A DNA stretch of 64,000 nt from Haladaptatus pallidirubidus (GTDB lineage: Archaea > Halobacteriota > Halobacteria > Halobacteriales > Haladaptataceae), in NCBI RefSeq assembly GCF_020700235.1, contig NZ_CP085301.1:1612001-1676000 (forward strand), written 5' to 3'. How positions within the stretch are numbered: position 1 is the first letter of the stretch; each line of letters begins with the position of its first letter. The translations under genes and the position numbers were made by a program. The notes below the pieces were generated by a model, which was not told the DNA's origin, ran no database searches, and worked only from the letters and a program-made list of their open reading frames with translations. Shown in pieces: positions 48,501 through 57,122 of this stretch.

Positions 48501-48845
48501 ATGGCCGAGACAACGCTATTTCGATATCGACTCAAACCAGGGCGAATAGAGCGACTCCGCGAATGGGTAGAAGAAGTGAATTCCCGACGGGACGAAGCCA
48601 TCGAAACATTGCAAGATGAAAGCGTCTTTTCTGAGGCGGCATTTCTCAACTCGACAGAGGATGAGGATTACGTGATGTTCTACATGGAGGCCGAGGATCT
48701 CGAGATGGCTCATGAAGTATTCGAGTCTTCCCAGCATGACCTCGATCAAGAATTCAAACAACTTCTTGGAGAAATCGTGGCTGAAGACCAACCTGAGGAG
48801 ATTATCGAACCTCTGTACCATTTAGCCAATCCGGATCGTCCGTGA
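48501..48845 (+). CDS. DUF6176 protein
   Basis: 114 residues: RYRLKPGRIERLREWVEEVN, DYVMFYMEAEDLEMAHEVFE and HDLDQEFKQLLGEIV match DUF6176, a ferredoxin-like alpha/beta fold of unknown role. Intact. Confidence 0.82.
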   Translation: MAETTLFRYRLKPGRIERLREWVEEVNSRRDEAIETLQDESVFSEAAFLNSTEDEDYVMFYMEAEDLEMAHEVFESSQHDLDQEFKQLLGEIVAEDQPEEIIEPLYHLANPDRP

Positions 48846-49067
48846 TTGTACGACATGTAGATCTGCTAGATCGCTATTTTCCCATTTCGAACGGCAAAAA
48901 CTGTCTTCTGAAGCCCTTCTCATGGCAGACAAGGTTTCACGCTTCCCCGAGGACGCGGTGGGGGGTGAATTCACTATCCAGGTTATAGAGTGAAAAATTG
49001 ACTTTATTGGGTCTATCTTTGGAGTCACCGATAGGAATATGTACCAAAGACAACAATTCTGTCGTTA

Positions 49068-49343
49068 ATGCGCCCAGCTCGGTTTGTGACGTATTGCCTT
49101 CTGTATAGCGGGGCTGTCTTGATAGCCCAAGTTTTGGTAGCCACTCAATTTCAATTGAACATAGAAAGTGTTCTTCGTGCTGGCGTAGGACTGACGATCT
49201 TATTTACTGGCCTCATCAGATTGCGGAAGCCAGAGAAAGAGGAACGTAAACCCACGGAATACGGGCCATTGGCCTATGGGATGGCCGGTCTCGCGCTCGT
49301 GATAACAGCGATCTTTCTTGCACAACTATTCATATCGATTTAG
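49068..49343 (+). CDS. small three-helix membrane protein
   Basis: 91 residues: a helix at 5-25, LRAGVGLTILFTGLIRL, a basic loop with RKPEKEERKPTE, and GMAGLALVITAIFLAQLFI. Leaderless-type start. Unknown function. Confidence 0.6.
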   Translation: MRPARFVTYCLLYSGAVLIAQVLVATQFQLNIESVLRAGVGLTILFTGLIRLRKPEKEERKPTEYGPLAYGMAGLALVITAIFLAQLFISI

Positions 49344-49383
49344 CGCCAGACAGTTGCCTCATCAACAGGCAGTCGACAGATGT

Positions 49384-49569
49384 CTAGATGAGCTCATTAT
49401 AGTCCAGTAATCTTTGCTCGCTGCTTCGAACCAATAGATACCCGCCATGAACTGCGTACAGATTGATTTGGGAGTTTTGGGGGAGGGTGTACTGCCGCTC
49501 ATACTGCCCACAGGAAGTCAATCGCCTAAATTGGGCAAATTCAAGAAATCGACCTCGCTGCCGCCGCAT
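49384..49569 (-). CDS. possible small protein
   Basis: 61 residues: RQRGRFLEFAQFRRLTSCGQ, then YTLPQNSQINLYAVHGGYLL, VRSSEQRLLDYNEL. Balanced composition and beta pattern suggest a real domain, but no family or neighbour supports it. The rest of 49344-49746 holds a CTGAATA-like scrap near 49709 only. Confidence 0.35.
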   Translation of the reverse strand: MRRQRGRFLEFAQFRRLTSCGQYERQYTLPQNSQINLYAVHGGYLLVRSSEQRLLDYNELI

Positions 49570-49746
49570 GTTCTACTTCGGTTATCAAATCAATCACGCA
49601 TTTTGAAATGAGTCGAAGTCCTAGAAAACAGACGACTTTTGCCCGATTGTTCAGCAGAGCTGAACTAAGCAGCGGTTATACAGCGATGAAATACACGCAG
49701 TTGAGAAATTATTGAATACACACATCATTGGATCTCAACGAGTTCG

Positions 49747-50250
49747 CTACATATCGTATGTGGCAGTTACTGAGGTAGTGTCCCCCAATGCGCCACGCTC
49801 GGTGGCCAGCACACGTCTAGGTAGCCTCTTTCGGAATGTGACTACTGCTCGATAGGCATCTGAACTCATCGCAGCATCACATACACCAGACCCGAAGAGC
49901 TGGTTATCAGGATGTGCATCACTTTTTCCATGCGTGACGACAACAGAAAGCCGGTTCTCGGATTGTTTGTACGTGACGTTCTGTAACACGGCTTCATTGC
50001 ATTCGATCGAACCAACGTAGAGACGACCCGTGATGATCACTTGCTTCGTTTCGCCATTGAAGCGTACGGTGGGTGGGTTCCCTGACTGTCCCGGATTTGC
50101 ATCGTTCCCGAGGATTTGAAACGACGTGGCTTCGATTGCGCCATTCGCCGATGTAGGAGTCACTGCATCGCGGATACTGCCGGTGAGACACCCACTAATT
50201 ATGGAGACGAGTCCCGCGGTGAGGAATGAGAGGGTCGTTCGTCGCTTCAT
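49747..50250 (-). CDS. haloarchaeal lipoprotein
   Basis: 167 residues with a lipoprotein signal (TLSFLTAGLVSIISGC). The beta-rich body contains two Cys (IECNEAV, GVCDAAM) that could pair: ATSFQILGNDAN, VIITGRLYVGSIEC, RLSVVVTHGKSDA. Cell-surface protein of unknown role. Confidence 0.72.
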   Translation of the reverse strand: MKRRTTLSFLTAGLVSIISGCLTGSIRDAVTPTSANGAIEATSFQILGNDANPGQSGNPPTVRFNGETKQVIITGRLYVGSIECNEAVLQNVTYKQSENRLSVVVTHGKSDAHPDNQLFGSGVCDAAMSSDAYRAVVTFRKRLPRRVLATERGALGDTTSVTATYDM

Positions 50251-50510
50251 ACCTATTTAGGGGGTTATTGGAGAATAAGCTTCGTGATGAGTGAAATACC
50301 TCTTTGATACTACTCTCCCTGTTGTCGTATCGGCAGTCAGAGCACCGCTACTCGTTGTCGTGGGTGCCAAGGCATATCGGTAAGCTATCTTCTCACCTCT
50401 TAGAAACAATGAGCGACCATCCATCACCTGCAACAGTTAGCAGAATCTTCAACCCTACTCATCACACTCCTAGACCATCCAGAAACAGAATCACCAAAGA
50501 GGGGTAGAAA

Positions 50511-51403
50511 TTAGCCAACGGTAGTCCTCTGTGTCGTATTTGCGATCGCTGCTTCATACCATGCGGGTCGCGTTACCTGCGTATCATCAATTGCAGAATA
50601 GGTTCCAGATTCTTGGATGCGCACAGTCTCACCATGTAGTCCCCGGTGGCAGTCACTTGATAGCGATGAACCATACCCCATGAATCGACAACCGCAGAAA
50701 ACGTTCCATTGTCGACTGTCGCTGGTAGAAATTGATCTGTGAGTAGCGATGGCCGACTCAAGTTGGTTGAGTGCAGCCGATACAACTGCGTTGTTGATTC
50801 TAAGTTGTTGACCTTCTCAATTGATGTTATCGTAAACCCATTAAAGAAGACGTACAGTCGGTCGTTGTTCGTTAACGAACCAAAGGTGTCTGTATGGTCT
50901 CTTAGTTGCTGATACTGGTGTTGTCTGGGAGTTTTGAAGAGAGCAAGTGTTCGGTTACCATTCGACCAGGTTTCAAACTGACCCTGTTTTGCGCCAAAGA
51001 GTTGTGGAATGTGGCCAGAATAGACCTCTGTAAATCGAAACTGCGTGTTGTTGTGTGCAGCCTGAATCGTCGTATTTGAGCGGCGCACCAAAGTGCCATT
51101 TGAATACTGGAGAACCGTCTTCCCATGGTACGTGAACGACTCATCCGTCAGAATCCGATCATGGGCGTCCGTCAGTTTGCCTGGATCTGTGAGACCCGTA
51201 GCGGTCAGTCCAAGAGCGAGTGTTCCTGTGAGTTTGGTCTCGTCTGATTGAGAGGGTGTATCAAGGAGTGTGGCGTCGAAGATGAGAGCACCACCTGCAA
51301 TTGCGCAGAGAACGACCACAGCGACAAGCGAGTTGCGAGCCATTAGTTTCTCTGTTAGTGGTCGGTAATATGATCCTAGTGGATTACCTGATTGTGTAGT
51401 CAA
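50511..51403 (-). pseudogene. DUF7537-like exported protein, late frameshift
   Basis: N-terminal membrane anchor (LVAVVVLCAIAGGALIFDAT), then LTDAHDRILTDESFTYHGK, VLQYSNGTLVRRSNTTIQAA and beta strands, as in the lipoprotein at 60526. The frame ends at 50573 in a Lys/Leu tail. One base over, from about 50620, it reads GETVRIQESGTYSAIDDTQV, TRPAWYEAAIANTTQRTTVG to a stop at 50511-50513; TQVTRPAW corresponds to TDVEKPDW in the other protein. A single indel is therefore likely. Family name from memory. Confidence 0.65.
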
Positions 51404-51509
51404 CTGAACCGTGCTCTCTGAACATTCAAGGAGACACTAACTGAGCGTGCTATTTGAAGGCTGAATATTCGTGGAAAGTATTATATTTAATGTCAATGGA
51501 TAGTCCATA

Positions 51510-51887
51510 ATGGTTAACAAGAACGTTTACCACGGGGCAGTAGGCACAGCAATTGCTGGTGGCGTAATCGGCATCCTGAGTGGCAGTAGTGGTCTTGCCC
51601 CATGGGGGATTCTTGGCGGCCTGATTGCTGGGTGGTCAGCAAATACAATGGCTGATGGCCTCTATGACGGTGGCCTTGCTGGGCTTATTGGCGGGATATT
51701 GACTCTCGTTGTTATCGTTGGAGTAGGAGCGATCAATGTCGTTCTCTCGACGGGAAGTCTCAACGTTGCAGGGGCGATCGGTGCCTATGTCTCGGTCGTT
51801 GTTGGCCTCATGATTATTCCGCTGTTTGCCGTTGAAGGTCTTGTTGTTGGTTCGATCATCCCATCCCTGCGGAGAGTTCTTTCCTAA
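51510..51887 (+). CDS. DUF5518 membrane protein
   Basis: 125 residues, Gly-rich, about four helices: AIAGGVIGILSGSSGLAPWG, LGGLIAGWSANTMADGLYDG, GLAGLIGGILTLVVIVGVGA. This is the pattern of haloarchaeal DUF5518 proteins. Function unknown. Confidence 0.82.
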   Translation: MVNKNVYHGAVGTAIAGGVIGILSGSSGLAPWGILGGLIAGWSANTMADGLYDGGLAGLIGGILTLVVIVGVGAINVVLSTGSLNVAGAIGAYVSVVVGLMIIPLFAVEGLVVGSIIPSLRRVLS

Positions 51888-52120
51888 ATAGAGGAGAGTA
51901 GTGTCATTCTTATTGAATAAGATGTTCTGTTTTATTTTCCATATCACCACAAAGTATTTATTAATTCGTGCTAAACGGTATCATGTGTCGAGGGCGCTTT
52001 GACATCACCGGATCTGGCGCCATCACTCCTGATCCACCTCCCTCGATCCACCCCCCATTCCTCCGGAGCTCTTCTAGGCTACAATCACCGCTCGATAGGG
52101 TTAGGAGCTTCTCAATGCTA

Positions 52121-52453
52121 TCATCTTCGATTGCACTCAGTCGAAAAACGTCCAAGCTGTTGCACTGACTCAAGCACTTGCCCTTCCGTCCGTTGCCGGT
52201 CGATATGCCGACTCCTGCTGCCATCCAATCCGTCAGCCTCAATCGGCGTTCGCGTGATCGAGTTCGTCAGTCGGTTGTAAGTGAGAATCGCTGTTGCATC
52301 CTCAGTTACGCCAATCAGCAGCCGTCTAGCTCCATCATTTTCAAGCAGTTGCGTCGCAAGTCGGTCAGTGTCGATCCCGTCGTCCCGTGTCTCCTCCAAG
52401 ACGATCGCAAGCTCGCTATGGAGCGCATCGAAGAGGGCCGTCTCACGGAGCAT
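52121..52453 (-). CDS. paralogue of the 19484 family
   Basis: From the ATG at 52453: LRETALFDALHSELAIVLEE, DDGIDTDRLATQLLENDGAR, LLIGVTEDATAILTYNRLTN, SITRTPIEAD. It then has a divergent, Arg/Gln-rich tail instead of the SRIARVIDN end of 19484, possibly after a frameshift. It follows the SWIM-SprT-zinc cassette on the same strand and has the palindrome 63 bases upstream. Confidence 0.55.
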   Translation of the reverse strand: MLRETALFDALHSELAIVLEETRDDGIDTDRLATQLLENDGARRLLIGVTEDATAILTYNRLTNSITRTPIEADGLDGSRSRHIDRQRTEGQVLESVQQLGRFSTECNRR

Positions 52454-52516
52454 ACTAGACGCTTCGCGAGAACACACCGTAAAGAATTGCCAGCCAGACT
52501 GAGAGTGAATACACAC

Positions 52517-52537
52517 CGTTAGTATAACCTACTAACC
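52517..52537. promoter_or_regulatory. GGTTAGTA-N5-TACTAACC palindrome, copy 5
   Basis: CGTTAGTA-TAACC-TACTAACC, one mismatch. It lies between the zinc-protein stop and the paralogue at 52453, in the expected operator position for the latter. Confidence 0.7.
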
Positions 52538-52541
52538 TACG

Positions 52542-52718
52542 TTAGCGTCTGTACCGTTCGAAAAACAAACGAATGAAAGACTGAGGGAGGGCCGGAGCGT
52601 CGATCAACGCCGCCCTGTAGATCTCATGGCCGCAAGGATAGATCGTGACCGCCGAGGGGCCGCGAATCGTACCTACCATCACCGTTTGCCCGCACGCCGG
52701 GCAGCGCTTCGGACTCAT
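52542..52718 (-). CDS. 58-residue CPxCG zinc protein
   Basis: SPKRCPACGQTVMVGTIRGP, SAVTIYPCGHEIYRAALIDA and a basic end RLFFERYRR. CPAC plus the PCGH pair make a zinc site. Its ATG overlaps the SprT stop (ATGA), so it is the third gene of the SWIM-SprT cassette and translationally coupled to it. No other copy of this third gene was found with the remnants. Confidence 0.65.
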   Translation of the reverse strand: MSPKRCPACGQTVMVGTIRGPSAVTIYPCGHEIYRAALIDAPALPQSFIRLFFERYRR

Positions 52719-53267
52719 TCAGTAACCTCCTCAACTCGCAGCGACCCGTCGCAGTCGCCACAACTGTACTTCTCAGGGTGTTTCACAACCTTCGAGCGCC
52801 GATAACGCGCGAGTCGCCCGTCACAGTCTTCGCAAATCACCCACCAGTTCGGCGATGTGAACCGCTCGCAGTGCTGGGTTGTGTCGAGAGTATCGGTCCA
52901 ACGGGTGAACGTTCGCCCGTGGTCCGCTTCCCCGAACTCGTGGTACTGCCATGCGTGAATCAATTCATGGCACACGGTCGAACTGAATTGTTCCCAACCG
53001 TGTTGCTCGAATGCATCCCATGCGAGCGAGATCGTTATTCGTCGCCCCTGCCGACCGCTGTCGTCGCTGGGACACCTCCCACGCAATTGCATCAATCGGC
53101 AGGTCAGAGAAATGCGCAGCGGCGACGTCCGCCGCGTGTGCTTGTGCTCGGTCGAGCAGGTTCCGTTCAGTCGTCGGTGTGTCGTCCGCGCATTCGGTCG
53201 AACTAGCCGCGCACTCGGTCAGCGTTCGCTGGGCGACCATATCCAATAGTTTCGATTGTTGCGCCAT
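52715..53267 (-). pseudogene. SprT-like metalloprotease, single frameshift
   Basis: The first frame (53267 down to about 53040) gives RTLTECAASSTECADDTPTT, LLDRAQAHAADVAAAHFSDL, PIDAIAWEVSQRRQRSAGAT. The second frame (from about 53045 down) gives ITISLAWDAFEQHGWEQFSS, TVCHELIHAWQYHEFGEADH with the HExxH zinc site and then CEDC/CGDC zinc-ribbon pairs. The frames join within a few codons, so one indel separates them. SprT/Spartan-type proteases cut DNA-bound proteins. It is 24 bases downstream of the SWIM gene. Confidence 0.75.
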
Positions 53268-53291
53268 AAAATTAGATAACGTGACAGATGA

Positions 53292-53717
53292 TTAGTTTGG
53301 CAGTTCCTTACGATGTGCGCGGACGCACGGCCAGCACGGGAAGCCATTCAGGCCATCACAATCGCACTCTTCAGGTTCAGCGTCGTCTTCGTCTGTCTTG
53401 TCGTCGTCCGATGGGAACGCCGTGAGCGTTCCGTCATCCGTCGCAGTTTCGACGGCAGCCATGTGCTTACAGAACGCGCTCCGGTGGACGTGGTGCGGGC
53501 AGGTGCACGCCATCACGTTGTCGGTCACGTCGTCCAGCGTCACTACGTATTGGTGGTCAGCGGGGTTCTCGTGGCTCTCATTGGTCACTTCGATGAGTCC
53601 GGGGGCATTGACGTCGAAGGAAAATTGGTCGGCCTGTGCGCGTTTCTGGGCCGTCTCGTCAGCTTCAAGCGCTGCAGTTGGGTTTGCATGCGATGCGTTC
53701 GTCAACCCAGCATTCAA
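53292..53717 (-). CDS. SWIM zinc-finger protein
   Basis: 141 residues. A beta core (LIEVTNESHENPADHQYVV) precedes the SWIM knuckle ACTCPHHVHRSAFCKHMAAV (CxC...CxH). After an acidic linker comes a second cysteine cluster CDCDGLNGFPCWPC and the end HRKELPN. SWIM domains bind DNA or proteins. This is the best-preserved cassette: SWIM, SprT-like and CPxCG genes in one direction. Six other copies are seen in the window. Confidence 0.85.
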   Translation of the reverse strand: MNAGLTNASHANPTAALEADETAQKRAQADQFSFDVNAPGLIEVTNESHENPADHQYVVTLDDVTDNVMACTCPHHVHRSAFCKHMAAVETATDDGTLTAFPSDDDKTDEDDAEPEECDCDGLNGFPCWPCVRAHRKELPN

Positions 53718-53835
53718 TAGGATCGGATTTGAGAGCGAGTGTGGACGAACCTTGGATGCCTGAGACCCGCCTCCAAGAGGTGCTTGCTCGTTAGCTAGAC
53801 ACTGTTTTTGATTGTGGAAAAACAGTTCGAAAGGG

Positions 53836-54942
53836 TTACTCTATGGGTTCGTTAGCTTCGCCTCGATCTTGATACGGTGGTACCCAGATATCTTGTTCGA
53901 TCATGGAGTCGATACGCGCCTGCGTGACTTCTTCGGCATACTTGTCATGGCGAGGTGGTTGTGCATCGAGATAACGGTTCTTTGGGTAGAGTTCCCGATC
54001 GTAAATGACCTGGCATAGCTCAGTGCGAAGGTCTTTCAACCAATTTGTCAGCGGCGATCGAGTACGGTGTTCACGCAATCCTTCGATATCGATGGGAGCT
54101 CCGACATATGAGGATCCGGCACCATAGTCGTGTTCAGCAAGTACGTCACCTCGATGGTTAACAACCATCGACCCACCACCGAAGGTGTCAACGGGCGTCT
54201 CTTCATCCGGTGTGAGATAGTAGGTACCCAAATTTGGTGCAACAAGGTAGGCAGTGTTATCGAGTGCCCGGGCTCGATTTTGAATACGCCATCCGTCATT
54301 AGCAACGAGAGGTTCAGGACAAGAAATCCGACAAATAACCTCTGCCCCATTCATCGCGAGGCCGCGAACATATTCCGGATAGGCCCCTTCGATAGCCAAT
54401 GAGATGCCAAGACGTCCGATATCCGTGTCTGCAACTGGGAAAAAAGCGTCTAAATCTCTGCCGTATTCTGCGACCCACGCATCCCAGACGTCGTGCGGGC
54501 TGACCGATCGTTCAACGGGGAGGAGTGGCGTCACCTTCCGGTGTTTTAGGATGATGTCACCGTCTGGATTGATAATAAATGCAGTATTAAAGAACTTGTT
54601 TGGAAACTTCGGTTCAGCTTTCTCCTTCGCTGAGGCGACAATATAGGTCTCGAATTCTGTAGCATATTCACCAAGTGTGTTGGTCTCGTCACCAGGAATG
54701 TCTATCGCGATCTCGTCTGCGTACGTCGCGTGATCCATGTCCATGACTTCATCAGTGAATCCCTGAAGCGCCCCCTCGGGAATGACGGCAAGCTTCACTG
54801 GCAATTCGAGACTACTCAGCCACGTCGCCGCTTTGAGATTGTCGTGGATGTGGTCAAGATTCTTCTGTATATCGCTACGTTCTGTCGCACCCCAGACGGT
54901 TGGAGAGAGACCAACCGCAGTGTATTGTTCGATCTTCGCCAT
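53836..54942 (-). CDS. carbon-nitrogen hydrolase family protein without the catalytic Cys
   Basis: 368 residues of the nitrilase fold. The Glu (VIPEGALQGF) and Lys (ILKHRKV) are present, but at the nucleophile the sequence is LGISLAIEGAYPEYVRGLA, with Ala where Cys is expected. QNRARALDNTAYLVAPN and the tail are conserved in type. From memory a nitrilase branch with EGxYPE shares this substitution, so the protein may bind rather than hydrolyse amides, or use another residue. Intact and expressed alone. Confidence 0.78.
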   Translation of the reverse strand: MAKIEQYTAVGLSPTVWGATERSDIQKNLDHIHDNLKAATWLSSLELPVKLAVIPEGALQGFTDEVMDMDHATYADEIAIDIPGDETNTLGEYATEFETYIVASAKEKAEPKFPNKFFNTAFIINPDGDIILKHRKVTPLLPVERSVSPHDVWDAWVAEYGRDLDAFFPVADTDIGRLGISLAIEGAYPEYVRGLAMNGAEVICRISCPEPLVANDGWRIQNRARALDNTAYLVAPNLGTYYLTPDEETPVDTFGGGSMVVNHRGDVLAEHDYGAGSSYVGAPIDIEGLREHRTRSPLTNWLKDLRTELCQVIYDRELYPKNRYLDAQPPRHDKYAEEVTQARIDSMIEQDIWVPPYQDRGEANEPIE

Positions 54943-55270
54943 CGGTACTCGATTGTATTATTTGTGGATAGGACATAATTATGTGTGGTGCTGTCATTGA
55001 CCGGGGTTGACAAGCAGAGACAATATTATCAGTGACCAACGACATTAATCAATCTCGTGGGCAAATAGATTTCTCGTAAGTTGACTGGGGCTAATAGATC
55101 GATTGATGTGAGTGATATTCACCGACAGTTTGGAACACTTGTCTTCCAATATTGACTCTAGCAGAACGGCTGACATTGGGGAGAGTCATCTCCAAAATAA
55201 CAATGGAATATCACAATGAGAGGGAGGCGAGTTTGTTCATCAACGGAAGCCAGCGGATATCCTCGACGTC

Positions 55271-55429
55271 ATGGAACCTCTCGGACCCTACATGACGAGC
55301 GAGATCGCGGACGAACTTGGGTGGTCACGACGGTCGGCCTATAACGTTCTCACTCGACTGCATGAGAACGACGAAATTCGAAAGAAGAAGCCGGAGGAGC
55401 GGCGGGTGATCTGGATTCGGACGGAGTAG
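55271..55429 (+). CDS. small winged-helix DNA-binding protein
   Basis: 52 residues: EPLGPYMTSEIADELGWSRR, SAYNVLTRLHENDEIRKKKP and RRVIWIRTE form a minimal winged helix. Matching codons continue upstream (FVHQRKPADILDV) without a start, so the ATG at 55271 may be internal to a longer, truncated gene. The upstream 54943-55270 is otherwise empty. Confidence 0.55.
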   Translation: MEPLGPYMTSEIADELGWSRRSAYNVLTRLHENDEIRKKKPEERRVIWIRTE

Positions 55430-55503
55430 CGGTCAGCTGCTAGAGAACTGAGTTCTGTGTAGCGACAAAAACCAGGTTGATACTACAGTGAAGCGGTGAA
55501 CCG

Positions 55504-55671
55504 TTACAAATCGCGCGCTTGGACGGTTTTGCGATCGTTTTCCTCGGCTCGGCGAGAGGCGTCCTCGAGGACTGCTGCGACTTCCTCGTCAAGTGCATCG
55601 TAGAAGTCACTCGCCACATTCTGGTCTTCGAGCTGTTCTTTCACTGCCGCTTTGACAATCAAATTGCCCAT
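55504..55671 (-). CDS. DUF1931 histone-fold protein
   Basis: 55 residues: GNLIVKAAVKEQLEDQNVAS, DFYDALDEEVAAVLEDASRR, AEENDRKTVQARDL. This is the DUF1931 single histone-fold family of haloarchaea, thought to be DNA-binding. It lies between two small winged-helix genes and is convergent with the first. Confidence 0.8.
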   Translation of the reverse strand: MGNLIVKAAVKEQLEDQNVASDFYDALDEEVAAVLEDASRRAEENDRKTVQARDL

Positions 55672-55715
55672 ACAAGCGCCCAGACGGGATAATACTACAA
55701 AAGACCAGTGGTGAA

Positions 55716-55922
55716 ATGGTTGAAAAAGGACCAGTAATTCGGTTCACTGATGACAATATTCTTCGAGTAATTCGTGAGACCGAGTTTCCGGCGGTGACTG
55801 CTCGGTGGGTCGCAGATACGGTTGGGATGGAGCGACGGCCAGTGCATCAGCGGTTTGAGGAGTTGCATGAAAGGGGTGAGTTGGAGCGTGGAAAATTGAG
55901 TCCGCGGGTGGTTATCTGGTAA
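55716..55922 (+). CDS. small winged-helix regulator
   Basis: 68 residues: FTDDNILRVIRETEFPAVTA, RWVADTVGMERRPVHQRFEE, LHERGELERGKLSPRVVIW. A compact MarR/ArsR-like winged helix. Strongly similar to the remnant at 60072. Confidence 0.75.
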   Translation: MVEKGPVIRFTDDNILRVIRETEFPAVTARWVADTVGMERRPVHQRFEELHERGELERGKLSPRVVIW

Positions 55923-56097
55923 ATTCCAGAAGAGTAGTGAGTATATTACTCCCACCATCATCATAATCGCTCTCAGGACCACCGATAATTAGATCTAACG
56001 CTCGGGTGATACCACCGACCGCGATCGTCTCCGGATAGCGTCCGTCATAGTCGAATTCATTGCCCTGTTGCAACCCTCAATAGACGATACGAATCGC

Positions 56098-56117
56098 GTG
56101 CCGAATACAGAGAAGGG
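56098..56117 (+). repeat. dispersed CTGAATA element (variant)
   Basis: GTGCCGAATACAGAGAAGGG, followed at about 56122 by a second half, GCTCTGTATCTC, on the other strand. Confidence 0.4.
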
Positions 56118-56165
56118 ATTCTGCTCTGTATCTCAAGCGCACCTTGCAATCGAGTGAAGACGGCA

Positions 56166-56894
56166 TTACCCAGGACCCTCGACGTTCACGATCCAGGGTT
56201 CGCCACCGCAGAGCCAGATGATCCCCGTGTGGGCGGTATCAGTCGGATTCGTATCGCGGTGGATCAGCTCCGGCGGGACATGGAAACACTCGCCGATTTC
56301 GATCCGTGCACTGTTCTCGCCCGCTGGACCATACTCGGTCTCGCTCGGTCCGTCAACAGCATAGCCAAAATAGACATTCTCTCCATGGTGATGCCAACCA
56401 GCGGCGGCCCCTCCGGCTGCTTGGACACGCATCATGAGGACCGCAGCTTCAGGAAACGGTGTCTCTCGAATCAGGTTTGGACTCTCGACCGTTGACACGA
56501 GGTCGTCGGGACCGACAATGGCCGGCTCGGAGTCTATATCAGTAGTCGGCGGTGCAGCGACCTGCGTAATGTCAGAATCGCCAGTAACGACTGCCAGGAT
56601 CTCCAGTTGATCAACCCCGCCGATGTACCTGTGAACGGTTGTGGGAGGCACGTGGAGGAAGTCGCCTGTCTCAATGGCTGTCGATTGACCTTCGCTATGT
56701 GCAATCCGTCCTTGGCCAGTGCGAACCCATCCATAGATGGCTCCTTCCCGGACGTGCCACGGCGTATTCTCGTCGATCCGAAGCAGCACGAACCGATAGT
56801 CAGCAACGTGAAACAGCGTCTGCTCAATGAGGCCAGCCATCGGTTCGGTCCGATCTCTATCCGTCGGATCGACAACTCGAATGTCACCGCTCAT
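56166..56894 (-). CDS. bicupin protein
   Basis: 242 residues from the ATG at 56894 (MSGDIRVVDP). Two cupin domains: one around WHVREGAIYGWVRTGQG and FLHVPPTTVHRYI, one around GWHHHGENVYFGYAVDG and CFHVPPELIHRDTNP. The His-rich second site probably binds metal. The frame is open for a further 68 codons upstream and fused there to a SprT N-terminal remnant; the family start is probably 56894. Confidence 0.78.
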   Translation of the reverse strand: MSGDIRVVDPTDRDRTEPMAGLIEQTLFHVADYRFVLLRIDENTPWHVREGAIYGWVRTGQGRIAHSEGQSTAIETGDFLHVPPTTVHRYIGGVDQLEILAVVTGDSDITQVAAPPTTDIDSEPAIVGPDDLVSTVESPNLIRETPFPEAAVLMMRVQAAGGAAAGWHHHGENVYFGYAVDGPSETEYGPAGENSARIEIGECFHVPPELIHRDTNPTDTAHTGIIWLCGGEPWIVNVEGPG

Positions 56895-57098
56895 ATCGTA
56901 TCGGTGGAGTCGTAGCCGGATTACTTCTTTGTCGGGTGGCAAATTCAGGAAGTGTTCGCTGGCGACGCTCGTTGCGTGCCGTTGTGCTCGGTCGAGGAGG
57001 ACTGTCGGTGTCTCAGGTGTATCATCGGTCACAGCGTTCGCGCTTTCCGTCAACGTTCGCTGGTCGGTGATCTCCGAGATCGTCAATTGGCGTACCAC
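56895..57098 (-). pseudogene. SprT N-terminal remnant fused in frame to the cupin
   Basis: QRTLTESANAVTDDTPETPT, LLDRAQRHATSVASEHFLNLP matches the first 50 residues of the SprT-like protein, and then PDKEVIRLRLHRYD leads into the cupin. It begins 24 bases after the SWIM stop, the same distance as at 53267-53292. The catalytic part of SprT is replaced by the cupin gene. Confidence 0.7.
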
Positions 57099-57122
57099 GG
57101 ATAAAAAAGACTGAAGCGGTGG

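Noticed and set aside
51981..52168. Frame starting MCRGRF, resembling SRAP proteins (MCGRF)
   Set aside because: The active-site pattern is not exact and the following residues are Pro/Ser-rich without the SRAP fold.
53313..53720. Plus-strand ORF overlapping the SWIM gene
   Set aside because: Shadow of the SWIM reading frame; similar shadows at 57150-57600 and 15719-16336.
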